NCBI RefSeq assembly: GCF_019904175.1
Contig: NZ_CP061913.1
Location: forward strand, 4,774,001-4,838,000
From: Dactylosporangium vinaceum
GTDB taxonomy: Bacteria > Actinomycetota > Actinomycetes > Mycobacteriales > Micromonosporaceae
DNA length: 64,000 nucleotides
Reading direction: 5' to 3'
The notes beneath the pieces are model-generated. The model was given only the letters and a program-made list of their open reading frames with translations, was not told where the DNA came from and searched no databases. The position numbers and the translations under genes are program-made. Positions 33,978 through 41,566 of the stretch are shown here, in pieces; within the stretch, counting starts at the first letter, position 1; each line of letters opens with the position of its first letter.

Positions 33978-34727
33978 ATGGGATCCTCACATGCCGTGTC
34001 GGGCGCCGCGGGCTGGTTGGCCGGGTGTGCGGTGCTGGCCGCGGCCGGGCACCCGGTCGCCGTACCCGTGATCATCGTCGGTGCGGTGGTGGCGGCCGGG
34101 TCGGCGCTGGTGCCGGACTGCGACCACCCCAGTTCGTCCGTTGCCCATACGTTCGGGCCGGTGAGCAAGTGGGCGTGCCGGCGGATCGGACGTATGTGCG
34201 CAGTGCTGCATGCGCGAACGCGCACGGCGCTTGACGTGCGCGATCTGGACGGCCATCGCACGCTGACGCACACCGTGCTGTTCGCGCTTGTCACGGGAGG
34301 GCTGATCGCGCTGGGCGGCCTGCTCGGCGGGCTGGTGTTCGCGGGCGTCGTGATGTTCGCGACGACCGGGCTCGCGGTGCGGGCACTGTGGCCGCGGCGG
34401 AAGCGGGGGGCGCTGGGGGCCACCCTGGCCGGGGTGCTCGCGGCGGCGGCGCTGCTCACGTTCGCGCCGACCGGCGGCTGGTGGTGGCTCGGCGTGCCTG
34501 TCGCATTCGGGTGTCTGGCGCACATCGGCGGCGACATGCTCACGAACACCGGGGTCCCGGCGCTGTTCCCGCTGATGCTGCGCGGGCGGCGGTGGCGGCG
34601 GCTGCGGGCGCCGCGGCCGTTGCGGTTCGGGACCGGGGGGCGGGCCGAGCACCTGGTGCGGTGGCTAATGCTGGCCGCGGGCGGTGTCGCGGCCGGGTGG
34701 TTGCTGCAGGTCGCGGCGCAGATGTGA
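33978..34727 (+). CDS. membrane-bound metal-dependent hydrolase (YdjM/DUF457-like)
   Basis: A 249-residue integral membrane protein of the YdjM-like hydrolase family. SSHAVSGAAGWLAG gives the first His, LVPDCDHPSSSVAHTFGP the metal-binding DxDH, DLDGHRTLTHTVLFALVTGG the HRxxTHT motif, and CLAHIGGDMLTNTGVPALFP the last HxxxD. About five hydrophobic helices are present. Members are thought to hydrolyse phospholipid- or lipid-like substrates, but this is poorly studied. It overlaps the end of a small membrane ORF encoded on the other strand downstream of kstR2. Confidence 0.82.
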   Translation: MGSSHAVSGAAGWLAGCAVLAAAGHPVAVPVIIVGAVVAAGSALVPDCDHPSSSVAHTFGPVSKWACRRIGRMCAVLHARTRTALDVRDLDGHRTLTHTVLFALVTGGLIALGGLLGGLVFAGVVMFATTGLAVRALWPRRKRGALGATLAGVLAAAALLTFAPTGGWWWLGVPVAFGCLAHIGGDMLTNTGVPALFPLMLRGRRWRRLRAPRPLRFGTGGRAEHLVRWLMLAAGGVAAGWLLQVAAQM

Positions 34728-34935
34728 CAGGTGCAGGCGGCGGGTGCGGGCGGTGAGCTGGGCGTACTTGAGCGCCCAGTACGCTGCGCCGGCCGCCAGG
34801 AACAGCGCGACAAGCGCCATCGGCGAGGACGTTCGGCGGCGTCGGGCGCACGTGCGGTACCCGGAAGACAAGCCAGCTGAGCAGCGGGATGTTGAGCAGT
34901 TCCAGCACGGCCAGGCGGCGGGTCCGGGCCCGCAT
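34665..34935 (-). pseudogene. small two-helix membrane protein, frame broken
   Basis: An ATG overlapping the kstR2 stop (TGATG) opens MRARTRRLAVLELLNIPLLS, then WLVFRVPHVRPTPPNVLADG. The protein-like sequence then continues in another frame from an ATG at 34820: MALVALFLAAGAAYWALKYA, then QLTARTRRLHLSHL. Together they read like one conserved actinobacterial small membrane protein of about 85 residues. A one-base shift, a sequencing error or two overlapping peptides (GATGGCG junction) could each explain this. The tail overlaps the convergent hydrolase gene. Confidence 0.45.
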
Positions 34936-35522
34936 CAGCGGCGGGACAGGCCGTCCAGGAACAGCGACGTGCAGTCCTCGGCCAGGCGGGTGATCGGGTA
35001 CTCCTTCGTCGGCTTGAACCAGCGCACCGACAGCCACACCGCGTCACGCATGAGCCGGTACAGGATCTTCGGGTCGAGGTCGGAGCGGATGACGCCCTGC
35101 GCGATGCCGGCCTCGATCACCTGGAGCCAGGCCGACTGGACCTCCTTGCCGGCGTTGCGCAGGTACCCGAAACGCTCAATTTGCGTCAGGTAGTTGACGT
35201 CGTTCTGGTAGATCTCGGTGGCGTGCGGGTGCGCCTCGACCACCTCGAGCGAGGCGACGATCAGATCGTGCAGCCTCGTGCGCGGATCGGTGTCCGCGGC
35301 GAGCACCCGCTTGTAGCGGGTGCGCAGATCCTCCAGGTAGGAGGTGACGATCTCGTCGACCATCGCCTCCTTCGACTCGAAGTGGTGATACAGGCTGCCG
35401 GACAGGATGCCCACCTCGTCGGCGATCTCACGCACCGTGGTCGCCGCCACGCCCTTGTTGGCGAACAGCGCCGCGGCGGACGCGAGGATTCGCTCGCGCC
35501 GCTCTCCAGACTCCCGCGCCAT
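34935..35522 (-). CDS. kstR2: TetR repressor KstR2
   Basis: A 195-residue TetR regulator that resembles mycobacterial KstR2, the repressor of HIP catabolism released by HIP-CoA. The DNA-binding domain is RILASAAALFANKGVAATTV then REIADEVGILSGSLYHHFES, and the C-terminal domain has RLMRDAVWLSVRWFKPTKEY, matching the family's WVSVRWYRP end. The ATG follows AAAGGA at 7 nt. It lies back-to-back with ipdA around an exact KstR2 box, so it should repress itself and the ipd operon. Five more boxes in the window define its probable local regulon. Confidence 0.9.
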   Translation of the reverse strand: MARESGERRERILASAAALFANKGVAATTVREIADEVGILSGSLYHHFESKEAMVDEIVTSYLEDLRTRYKRVLAADTDPRTRLHDLIVASLEVVEAHPHATEIYQNDVNYLTQIERFGYLRNAGKEVQSAWLQVIEAGIAQGVIRSDLDPKILYRLMRDAVWLSVRWFKPTKEYPITRLAEDCTSLFLDGLSRR

Positions 35523-35611
35523 GCCGTGTCCTTTACAGAGAAGAGTGTGTATCCCGCCGACTCCAGCACGGAGTGTACCGATCCCGCGAGAAAACGAGTG
35601 TAGCGTAATCA

Positions 35612-35630
35612 AGCAAGCGCTTGGTACGGT
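35612..35630. promoter_or_regulatory. KstR2-like operator, kstR2/ipdA
   Basis: AGCAAGCGCTTGGT (35612-35625) is an exact match to AnCAAGnnCTTGnT. Its last T begins TACGGT (35625-35630), a -10 hexamer toward ipdA with a predicted start near 35637, leaving a leader of about 38 nt. On the other strand TACACT (35597-35602) could serve kstR2. Confidence 0.8.
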
Positions 35631-35675
35631 CGTGGGGCAAGTCAGCCTGCGGGAGTAAGGCGGCCAAACACAGCG

Positions 35676-36506
35676 ATGGCGAACAAGCAGATGTCCCCTG
35701 ACGAGGTCGTGGCGCAGTTACGCTCCGGCATGACCATCGGGATCGGCGGCTGGGGGTCGCGGCGCAAGCCCATGGCCCTGGTCCGGGCGATCCTGCGCTC
35801 GGACCTCACCGACCTCACCGTTGTCACGTACGGCGGGCCCGACGTCGGCCTCCTGCTGGCCGCGAAGAAGGTCAGGCACCTGATCTACGGGTTCGTGTCG
35901 CTCGACTCGATTCCGCTCGAACCGCACTTCCGTGCGGCGCGCCAGGCGGGCGCGGTCGAGGTGAGCGAGTACGACGAGGGCATGCTGCAACTGGGGCTCT
36001 ACGCGGCCGCCTGCCGGCTGCCGTTCCTGCCCACCCGGGTCGGGCTCGGCTCCGACGTGCTCACGGTGAACCCGGCGCTGCGCACGGTGCTGTCGCCGTA
36101 CGGCGGCGAGGAGCTGCTCGCCGTGCCCGCACTGCACCTCGATGCGGCACTCGTGCATCTGAATCGCGCAGATGTGCACGGAAACGCGCAGTACCTGGGC
36201 ACCGACCCGTACTTCGACGACCTGTACTGCAAGGCGGCCGAGCGCGCGTACGTGTCCGTCGAGCGCATCGTGCCGACCGCCGAGCTGACCGCGAACGCGC
36301 CCGTGCAGAGCCTGCTGCTGCAGCGGTGGATGGTGCACGGCGTGGTCGAGGCCCCCGGCGGCGCCCACTTCACCTCGTGTGATCCCGATTACGGTCGCGA
36401 CGAGGCGTTCCAGCGCGAATACGTGGAGGCCGCCGGCGACCCGCAGCGCTGGCCCGCCTTCTACGAGCGCTACCTCAGCGACGACCAGGCGAAGGTGCAG
36501 GCATGA
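35676..36506 (+). CDS. ipdA: COCHEA-CoA hydrolase subunit IpdA
   Basis: A 276-residue alpha subunit of the CoA-transferase-like IpdAB, which hydrolytically opens the last steroid ring (ring C) as its CoA thioester. The fold resembles class I CoA transferases (MTIGIGGWGSRRKPMALVRA; VVTYGGPDVGLLLAAKKV), but the IpdAB branch is recognised by VEVSEYDEGMLQLGLYAAAC, which has acidic residues near position 101 where IpdA's functional Glu is expected. LPFLPTRVGLGSDV and LNRADVHGNAQYLG are also typical. It is first in the ipd operon and coupled to ipdB by ATGA. Confidence 0.92.
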   Translation: MANKQMSPDEVVAQLRSGMTIGIGGWGSRRKPMALVRAILRSDLTDLTVVTYGGPDVGLLLAAKKVRHLIYGFVSLDSIPLEPHFRAARQAGAVEVSEYDEGMLQLGLYAAACRLPFLPTRVGLGSDVLTVNPALRTVLSPYGGEELLAVPALHLDAALVHLNRADVHGNAQYLGTDPYFDDLYCKAAERAYVSVERIVPTAELTANAPVQSLLLQRWMVHGVVEAPGGAHFTSCDPDYGRDEAFQREYVEAAGDPQRWPAFYERYLSDDQAKVQA

Positions 36507-37267
36507 CGTCCGTGATGAGCCCGGTCACCCGGGCCGAGATCTGCGTCGTGGCGTGCGCCGAGGCGTGGCGGGGCGACGGCGAGATCCTGGCCAGCCCGAC
36601 CGGGACGGTGCCGAGCATCGCGGCCCGCCTGGCCCGCGCGACGTTCGCCTCCGAACTGCTCCTCTCCGACGGCGAGGCGCTGCTGGCCCGCGGCACCTGG
36701 GCGCTCGGCGAACGACCGGCCGAGGTCGAGGGCTGGATCCCGTTCCGGGCCGTGTTCGACCTGCTCTACACCGGACACCGGCACGTGATGATGATGCCGA
36801 GCCAGATCGACAGGTACGGCAACGCGAACATCTCGGCGATCGGCGACTTCGCCCGCCCGACCCGCCAGCTGCTCGGCGTCCGCGGCGCGCCCGGCAACAC
36901 GGTGAGCCACCCGACGAGCTACTGGGTGCCGAAGCACGGCCCGCGCGCGTTCGTGGCCGCGGTCGACATGGTCAGCGGCGTCGGCTACGACCGGGTCGCC
37001 GCGCTGCCGGCCGCCGCGAGGTTCCACGAGCTGCGCCGCGTGGTGAGCAACCTCGGCGTCTTCGACTTCGACACCGAGGACCACCGCATGCGCATCGTCT
37101 CGGTACACCCCGGGGTGACCGTCGCGGAGGTCCAGGCCGCGACGGCATTTGCTTTGGTGGTACCGCCAGAGGTCCCGCAAACCCGCCGCCCGACCGACGA
37201 GGAGCTGGCGCTCATCCGCGACGTCATCGACCCGAACAGCTCCCGGGACCGGGAGGTGCGAGCGTGA
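36503..37267 (+). CDS. ipdB: COCHEA-CoA hydrolase subunit IpdB
   Basis: A 254-residue beta subunit of IpdAB. It shows the CoA-transferase beta fold (EICVVACAEAWRGDGEILAS, PTGTVPSIAARLAR), then LLLSDGEALLARGT, MMMPSQIDRYGNANISAIG and NTVSHPTSYWVPKHGPRAFV. Its transferase Glu position is replaced as in other IpdB proteins, consistent with hydrolysis of a carbon-carbon bond rather than CoA transfer. Starts by an ATGA overlap with ipdA and ends in a GTGA overlap with a 31-codon reading frame. Confidence 0.92.
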   Translation: MTSVMSPVTRAEICVVACAEAWRGDGEILASPTGTVPSIAARLARATFASELLLSDGEALLARGTWALGERPAEVEGWIPFRAVFDLLYTGHRHVMMMPSQIDRYGNANISAIGDFARPTRQLLGVRGAPGNTVSHPTSYWVPKHGPRAFVAAVDMVSGVGYDRVAALPAAARFHELRRVVSNLGVFDFDTEDHRMRIVSVHPGVTVAEVQAATAFALVVPPEVPQTRRPTDEELALIRDVIDPNSSRDREVRA

Positions 37268-37359
37268 GCGGTAGTGCACGAAGCGACATGGCCGCGTGCA
37301 CGAGTTGCACGACGGCTGAGCCGGCGCCGGTGCCGATGTGTGCGGAGGTGTGGGCGTGA
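37264..37359 (+). CDS. 31-residue Cys-containing microprotein candidate
   Basis: GTG to TGA between ipdB and ipdC encodes 31 residues, MSGSARSDMAACTSCTTAEP then APVPMCAEVWA, including a CTSC pair and a third Cys. It overlaps ipdB by GTGA at its start and ipdC by GTGA at its end, so it fills the gap exactly. It could be a metal-binding peptide, or a coupling device that carries ribosomes to ipdC. It could also be chance, because ipdC has its own GGAGG. No family is recognised. Confidence 0.35.
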   Translation: MSGSARSDMAACTSCTTAEPAPVPMCAEVWA

Positions 37360-38411
37360 CGCCGGCCGCCCTGCACACACCGATCTGCGACCTGTTCGGG
37401 GTGCGGTATCCGATCGTGCAGACCGGCATGGGATGGGTGTCCGACGCCAGGCTCACCGCGGCGACCGCGAACGCCGGCGGCCTCGGCATCCTGGCCAGTG
37501 CCACGCTCTCGTACGACGAACTCGTCACCGCCATCGCCGAGGTCCGCGCACTCACGGACAGGCCGTTCGGCGTGAACCTGCGCGCGGACGCACCGGACGC
37601 CGCCCGGCGGGCCGATCTGCTCATCCGTGAGCAGGTCCGGGTCGCCTCGTTCGCGCTCGCGCCGAAGCCGGAGCTCATCGAGAAGCTCAAGGCGGCCGGC
37701 GTCGTCGTGGTCCCCTCCGTCGGGGCGCGCCGGCACGCCGAGAAGGTCGCGGCCTGGGGGGCCGACGCCGTGGTCGTGCAGGGCGGCGAGGGCGGCGGCC
37801 ACACCGGCCCGGTCCCGATCTCCCTGCTGCTCCCGCAGGTCGTCGACGCCGTGGACATCCCGGTCATCGCGGCCGGCGGCTACCACGACGGCCGCGGCCT
37901 GGTCGCCGCGCTCGCCTACGGCGCCGCCGGTATCGCCATGGGCACCCGCTTCCTGCTCACCACCGACAGCCCGATCGCCGAGGACGTCAAACGCCGCTAC
38001 CTGGCCGCGTCCGTGACCGACACCGTCGTCACCGACGCCCTCGACGGCGTGCCGCAGCGCGTGTTGCGCACCGGCTTCGTCGATGCGCTCGCGAAACCGT
38101 CGGTTCCGGGGCGTCGGTTTGCGCGCGCACTGTCCAGTGCGCGCGCGTTTCGCAAACTGTCCGGCCGTTCGTGGGCGTCGCTGCTGCGCGAGGGCCGGGC
38201 GATGCGCGGGCACGGGCTGCGCTACGACCAGGTCCTGCTCGCCGCGAACACGCCGATGCTCATCCGCAACGCGATGGTCGACGGCCGCCCCGACACGGGG
38301 GTGATGGCCAGCGGACAGGTGGCCGGGCTGATCGAGGACCTGCCCAGCTGCGCGGAGCTGATCGAGCGCATCATGGCCGAGGCCGAGGCCGCGTTGAAAC
38401 GGCTGACCTGA
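37356..38411 (+). CDS. ipdC: IpdC, NMO-type flavin reductase of the HIP pathway
   Basis: A 351-residue flavoprotein of the 2-nitropropane dioxygenase/nitronate monooxygenase family, here matching IpdC, which with IpdF rearranges the 5-oxo function of HIP-CoA. PICDLFGVRYPIVQTGMGWV starts the TIM barrel. PFGVNLRADAPDAARRADLL, VVVQGGEGGGHTGPVPISLL (flavin phosphate and active-site His), VIAAGGYHDGRGLVAALAYG and GAAGIAMGTRFLLTTDSP are the family's strands. The GTG has GGAGG 8 nt upstream. It is coupled by TGATG to the carbonic-anhydrase-like gene. Confidence 0.9.
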   Translation: MTPAALHTPICDLFGVRYPIVQTGMGWVSDARLTAATANAGGLGILASATLSYDELVTAIAEVRALTDRPFGVNLRADAPDAARRADLLIREQVRVASFALAPKPELIEKLKAAGVVVVPSVGARRHAEKVAAWGADAVVVQGGEGGGHTGPVPISLLLPQVVDAVDIPVIAAGGYHDGRGLVAALAYGAAGIAMGTRFLLTTDSPIAEDVKRRYLAASVTDTVVTDALDGVPQRVLRTGFVDALAKPSVPGRRFARALSSARAFRKLSGRSWASLLREGRAMRGHGLRYDQVLLAANTPMLIRNAMVDGRPDTGVMASGQVAGLIEDLPSCAELIERIMAEAEAALKRLT

Positions 38412-39241
38412 TGCCCGTGTACTCGTTCGAAGGCGTCATCCCGGTCGTCCACCCGCGCGCATTCGTGCATCCGACGGCCGTCCTGATCGGCGACGTGCAC
38501 GTGCGTGCAGCGTGCTATGTCGGACCGTTTGCGAGTCTGCGCGGAGACTTCGGCCGTATCGTCATGCTGGAGGGTTCGAATCTGCAGGACTCCTGCACGT
38601 TCCACACCTTTCCCGGCACGGAGGCGATCCTCGGCCGGGACGGGCACGTCGGGCACGGCGCGATCCTGCACGGCTGCCGCATCGGCGACGGTGCGCTCAT
38701 CGGCATGAACGCTGTCGTCATGGACGGTGCCGAGGTGGGCGCCGGGGCGTTCGTCGGCGCGCACGCCTTCGTCAGAGCCGGCTTCGTGGTGCCGCCACGG
38801 ACGCTCGCGGCCGGATCGCCCGCCCGGGTCGTGCGTGACCTGACCGCGCAGGAGCTCGCCTGGAAGGCCAACGGCACGAGGGTGTACCACGAGTTGACCG
38901 TCCGCAGCCGCGAAACGATGCGCGAGTGCGCACCGCTGCCCGAGATCGAGCCGGACCGCCCGGCGCTGACCACCGGCGCCGAGACCTCGGTGCCGCTGGA
39001 CGTCGCCCGAGCCGGACGGCCGGCCGGCTCTGCGGCGTCCGGCAGTTCGGACTCAGCTGGGTCCGGCAGTTCGGAGCCGCGCGCGCTGGCCGATGGTGCG
39101 GCATCACCCGCGTCGGCGGACCGTGCGGCGTTGCCCGTGCCCGTGGACGGCTTGGCATCGGCGGGGCCGCGGGCCGGCGGGCCGGTGATCGGGACCCGTT
39201 CGGCTGGGTCTGGTGAGCCAAGCAAGCGCTTGGTAGAGTGA
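38411..39241 (+). CDS. gamma-carbonic-anhydrase-like (PaaY type), long tail
   Basis: A 276-residue left-handed beta-helix protein. VHPRAFVHPTAVLIGDVHV, RGDFGRIVMLEGSNLQDSC, HVGHGAILHGCRIGDGALIG (zinc His residues) and GFVVPPRTLAAGSPARVVR match the PaaY/CaiE gamma-carbonic-anhydrase group, some of which are CoA thioesterases that rescue trapped CoA. The core ends near residue 195. The last 80 residues are Ala/Ser/Gly-rich (AASGSSDSAGSGSSEP) and are encoded partly by 24-bp repeats. The final codons cover the KstR2 box that serves ipdF. It may remove dead-end CoA esters of the pathway. Confidence 0.82.
   Translation: MPVYSFEGVIPVVHPRAFVHPTAVLIGDVHVRAACYVGPFASLRGDFGRIVMLEGSNLQDSCTFHTFPGTEAILGRDGHVGHGAILHGCRIGDGALIGMNAVVMDGAEVGAGAFVGAHAFVRAGFVVPPRTLAAGSPARVVRDLTAQELAWKANGTRVYHELTVRSRETMRECAPLPEIEPDRPALTTGAETSVPLDVARAGRPAGSAASGSSDSAGSGSSEPRALADGAASPASADRAALPVPVDGLASAGPRAGGPVIGTRSAGSGEPSKRLVE
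39221..39239. promoter_or_regulatory. KstR2-like operator, ipdF operon
   Basis: AGCAAGCGCTTGGTAGAGT contains an exact KstR2 box (39221-39234), and its last T begins a TAGAGT -10 (39234-39239). Seven nt later is the ipdF ATG, the same arrangement as at fadA6 and the F420-type gene. The box lies inside the last codons of the upstream gene. Confidence 0.85.
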
Positions 39242-39246
39242 CCGCC

Positions 39247-39999
39247 ATGGTGGAGAAACCCCCTGCTCACGGGCTGCTTGCCGGTCGTACGGTGCTCGTC
39301 ACCGCGGCGGCCGGGACCGGGATCGGGTTCGCGACCGCGCAGCGCTGCATCGAGGAGGGCGCGACAGTCGCCGTCAGCGATCGGCACGAACGGCGGCTCG
39401 CCGAGGCGGCCGAGAAGCTGGGAGCGTTCCCGGTGCCGTGCGACGTCACCGACGAGGCCCAGGTGCAGCGACTGTTCGACACGGTCGCCGAACAGCTGGG
39501 CGGGATCGACGTGCTCGTCAACAATGCGGGTCTCGGGGGGACCGCGAGCATCGTCGACATGACCGACGAGCAGTGGTCGGCCGTGCTCGATGTGACGCTC
39601 ACGGGCACGTTCCGGTGCACGCGCGCGGCGCTGCGGCACATGATGCCGCGCGGGCGTGGGGTCATCGTGAACAACGCCTCGGTCATCGGCTGGCGGGCGC
39701 AGGAGGGGCAGGCGCACTACGCCGCGGCCAAGGCGGGTGTCATGGCGCTCACCCGGGTCTCCGCGGTCGAGGCGGCCAAGGCCGGCGTCCGGGTCAATGC
39801 GGTCGCGCCGAGCCTGGCCATGCACCCGCACCTGGCCAAGGTCACCACCGAGGAGCTGCTGGCCGAGCTGGCCCGGCGGGAGGCGTTCGGGCGGCCGGCC
39901 GAGCCGTGGGAGATCGCGAACGTGATCGTGTTCCTGGCCAGCGACTACAGCACGTACATGACCGGCGAGGTCGTCTCGGTCAGCAGTCAGCATCCGTAG
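39247..39999 (+). CDS. ipdF: IpdF, SDR of HIP catabolism
   Basis: A 250-residue SDR that closely resembles mycobacterial IpdF (Rv3559c), which oxidises 5-hydroxy-HIP-type CoA esters. AHGLLAGRTVLVTAAAGTGI is characteristic, with TAAAGTGIG in place of the usual TGxxxGIG. NNAGLGGTASIVDMTDEQW, VIVNNASVIGWRAQEGQAHY and AAAKAGVMALTRVSAVEAAK give Asn, Ser, Tyr and Lys, and LASDYSTYMTGEVVSVSSQH is the end. The ATG at 39247 is preferred over an in-frame GTG at 39238 because the -10 predicts a start at the ATG. It is first in an operon of at least nine genes. Confidence 0.92.
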   Translation: MVEKPPAHGLLAGRTVLVTAAAGTGIGFATAQRCIEEGATVAVSDRHERRLAEAAEKLGAFPVPCDVTDEAQVQRLFDTVAEQLGGIDVLVNNAGLGGTASIVDMTDEQWSAVLDVTLTGTFRCTRAALRHMMPRGRGVIVNNASVIGWRAQEGQAHYAAAKAGVMALTRVSAVEAAKAGVRVNAVAPSLAMHPHLAKVTTEELLAELARREAFGRPAEPWEIANVIVFLASDYSTYMTGEVVSVSSQHP

Positions 40000-40020
40000 G
40001 ACCGGCCGGGAGGTTCACGC

Positions 40021-40446
40021 ATGGTCGACGACAGCGCCGCCGGCATCACCGGCGAGCCGTTCACCCTCGATGTCGAGCGCGGCAAGATCCGCGAGTTCGC
40101 CCGGGCCACGCACTCCGCGAACCCGGACTACCTGGAGGCGCCGCGGCCGGTGATCCCGCCGACGTTCCTCACCACCGCCTTCTTCTGGCAGCTGGGCAAG
40201 GCCGACCCGTGGATCGACGTGGCGATGGACCAGCACAAGGGCCTGCACGCCGAGCAGGAGTACGTGTTCCACGGGCCGCCGCCGCGGGCCGGGGACCGGC
40301 TCACCGGCCTGTCGCGGATCGAGTCCGTGACCCGCAAGGAGGGGCGCTCGGGGCCGCTCACGTTTGCCGTGATGGTGACCGAGTTCCGCGACGACACCGG
40401 CCGGCTGGTCGCCACCTCCAGGCTCACGGGGGTCGAGACCGCATGA
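40021..40446 (+). CDS. MaoC-like N-terminal hydratase subunit
   Basis: A 141-residue hot-dog domain of the FAS1-type MaoC N-terminal class: FTLDVERGKIREFARATHSA, NPDYLEAPRPVIPPTFLTTA and AEQEYVFHGPPPRAGDRLTG. These domains lack the catalytic Asp/His and bind the acyl chain while a partner supplies catalysis. The adjoining gene encodes that partner type, as in the ChsH1/ChsH2 heteromer of steroid side-chain degradation. Start ATG follows GGAGG. Coupled to the next gene by ATGA. Confidence 0.85.
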   Translation: MVDDSAAGITGEPFTLDVERGKIREFARATHSANPDYLEAPRPVIPPTFLTTAFFWQLGKADPWIDVAMDQHKGLHAEQEYVFHGPPPRAGDRLTGLSRIESVTRKEGRSGPLTFAVMVTEFRDDTGRLVATSRLTGVETA

Positions 40447-40835
40447 CCGCGTTCGTCGTCGGGCCGCTGACGCGGACGGATCTGGTCAGGTACCAGGGAG
40501 CGTCCGGGGACTTTCAACCGATCCACCACGATGAGGGCTTCGCGCGCGAGGCCGGGCTGCCGGCGCCGCTGTCGCTCGGCATGCTGCAGGCCGGGTTCCT
40601 GGCCACCTGGGCGACCGACCGGTTCGGCGCGGACAACGTTCGTGCATTCCGTGTGCGGTTCGCCGCGCGCGTCTTTCCCGGCGACACGCTCACCTGCGAC
40701 GGCACGGTCACCGGGACGCGCACGAACGAACACGGCGAACAGGTGCAGGACGTCGAGATGACGTGCACGAAACAGGACGGCACGGTCGCGGTGCACGGCT
40801 GGGCGACCTTCGCGACTGCGGATGGGGAGACATGA
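40443..40835 (+). CDS. MaoC-like catalytic hydratase subunit
   Basis: A 130-residue hot-dog enzyme subunit. RYQGASGDFQPIHHDEGFAR contains the Asp and His of the hydratase motif, followed by LSLGMLQAGFLATWATDRFG and RFAARVFPGDTLTCDGTVTG. Together with the preceding non-catalytic subunit it should form a heteromeric enoyl-CoA hydratase for a bulky or late HIP-derived substrate. ATGA overlaps on both sides tie it to the preceding subunit and echA20. Confidence 0.87.
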   Translation: MTAFVVGPLTRTDLVRYQGASGDFQPIHHDEGFAREAGLPAPLSLGMLQAGFLATWATDRFGADNVRAFRVRFAARVFPGDTLTCDGTVTGTRTNEHGEQVQDVEMTCTKQDGTVAVHGWATFATADGET

Positions 40836-41566
40836 TCGGTTCCACTGTGGACGAGCACGGCGTCGCCGAGATCGTCATGGACAACCCGCCCGTGAACGCG
40901 CTGCCGGTCAAGGGCTGGTTCGACCTGGCCGCGGCCCTCGACGCGGCCGGCGCCGACCCGGCCGTGCGGGCCGTGGTGCTGCGGGCCGAGGGGCGCGGGT
41001 TCAACGCCGGCGTCGACATCAAGGAGCTGCTGGCGGCGCGCGACCACAGTGCGCTCGTCGGCGTGAACCGGGGCTGTGCGGCCGCGTTCACCGCCGTGTA
41101 CGACTGCCCGGTGCCCGTCATCGTCGCCGTGCAGGGGTTCTGCCTCGGCGGCGGGATCGGGCTGTGCGGCAACGCCGACATCATCGTCGCCAGCGGCGAC
41201 GCGACATTCGGGCTGCCGGAGGTCGACCGGGGTGCGCTCGGCGCCGCGACCCACCTGTCCCGGCTCGTGCCCCAGCACAAGATGCGCGCGATGATGTACA
41301 CGTCCGCGACCGCGACAGCCGCCGAGCTGCACGCGTTCGGCTCGGTCCTGCGGGTCGTGCCGCGCGCCGAGCTGCGCGCAGCCGCGTTCACGGTCGCGCA
41401 CGACATCGCCCGTAAGGACCCGAACGTCATCCGGGCCGCGAAGGAGTCGCTCAACGGCATCGACCCGTGGGACCCCAAGCGCAGCTACCGCTACGAGCAG
41501 GGCTTCACCTTCGAGCTCAACCTCACCGGCGTCGCCGACAAGGTCCGCGACGAGTTCGGCCGATGA
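40832..41566 (+). CDS. echA20: ring-D-opening hydrolase EchA20
   Basis: A 244-residue crotonase-fold enzyme closely resembling EchA20, which hydrolytically cleaves ring D of the HIP-CoA intermediate. DNPPVNALPVKGWFDLAAAL, LRAEGRGFNAGVDIKELLAA and NRGCAAAFTAVYDCPVPVIV lead into GFCLGGGIGLCGNADIIVA. FGLPEVDRGALGAATHLSRL and YRYEQGFTFELNLTGVADKV are diagnostic. It lies downstream of ipdF and the MaoC pair and upstream of fadE31, an order that fits pathway use. Confidence 0.92.
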   Translation: MIGSTVDEHGVAEIVMDNPPVNALPVKGWFDLAAALDAAGADPAVRAVVLRAEGRGFNAGVDIKELLAARDHSALVGVNRGCAAAFTAVYDCPVPVIVAVQGFCLGGGIGLCGNADIIVASGDATFGLPEVDRGALGAATHLSRLVPQHKMRAMMYTSATATAAELHAFGSVLRVVPRAELRAAAFTVAHDIARKDPNVIRAAKESLNGIDPWDPKRSYRYEQGFTFELNLTGVADKVRDEFGR

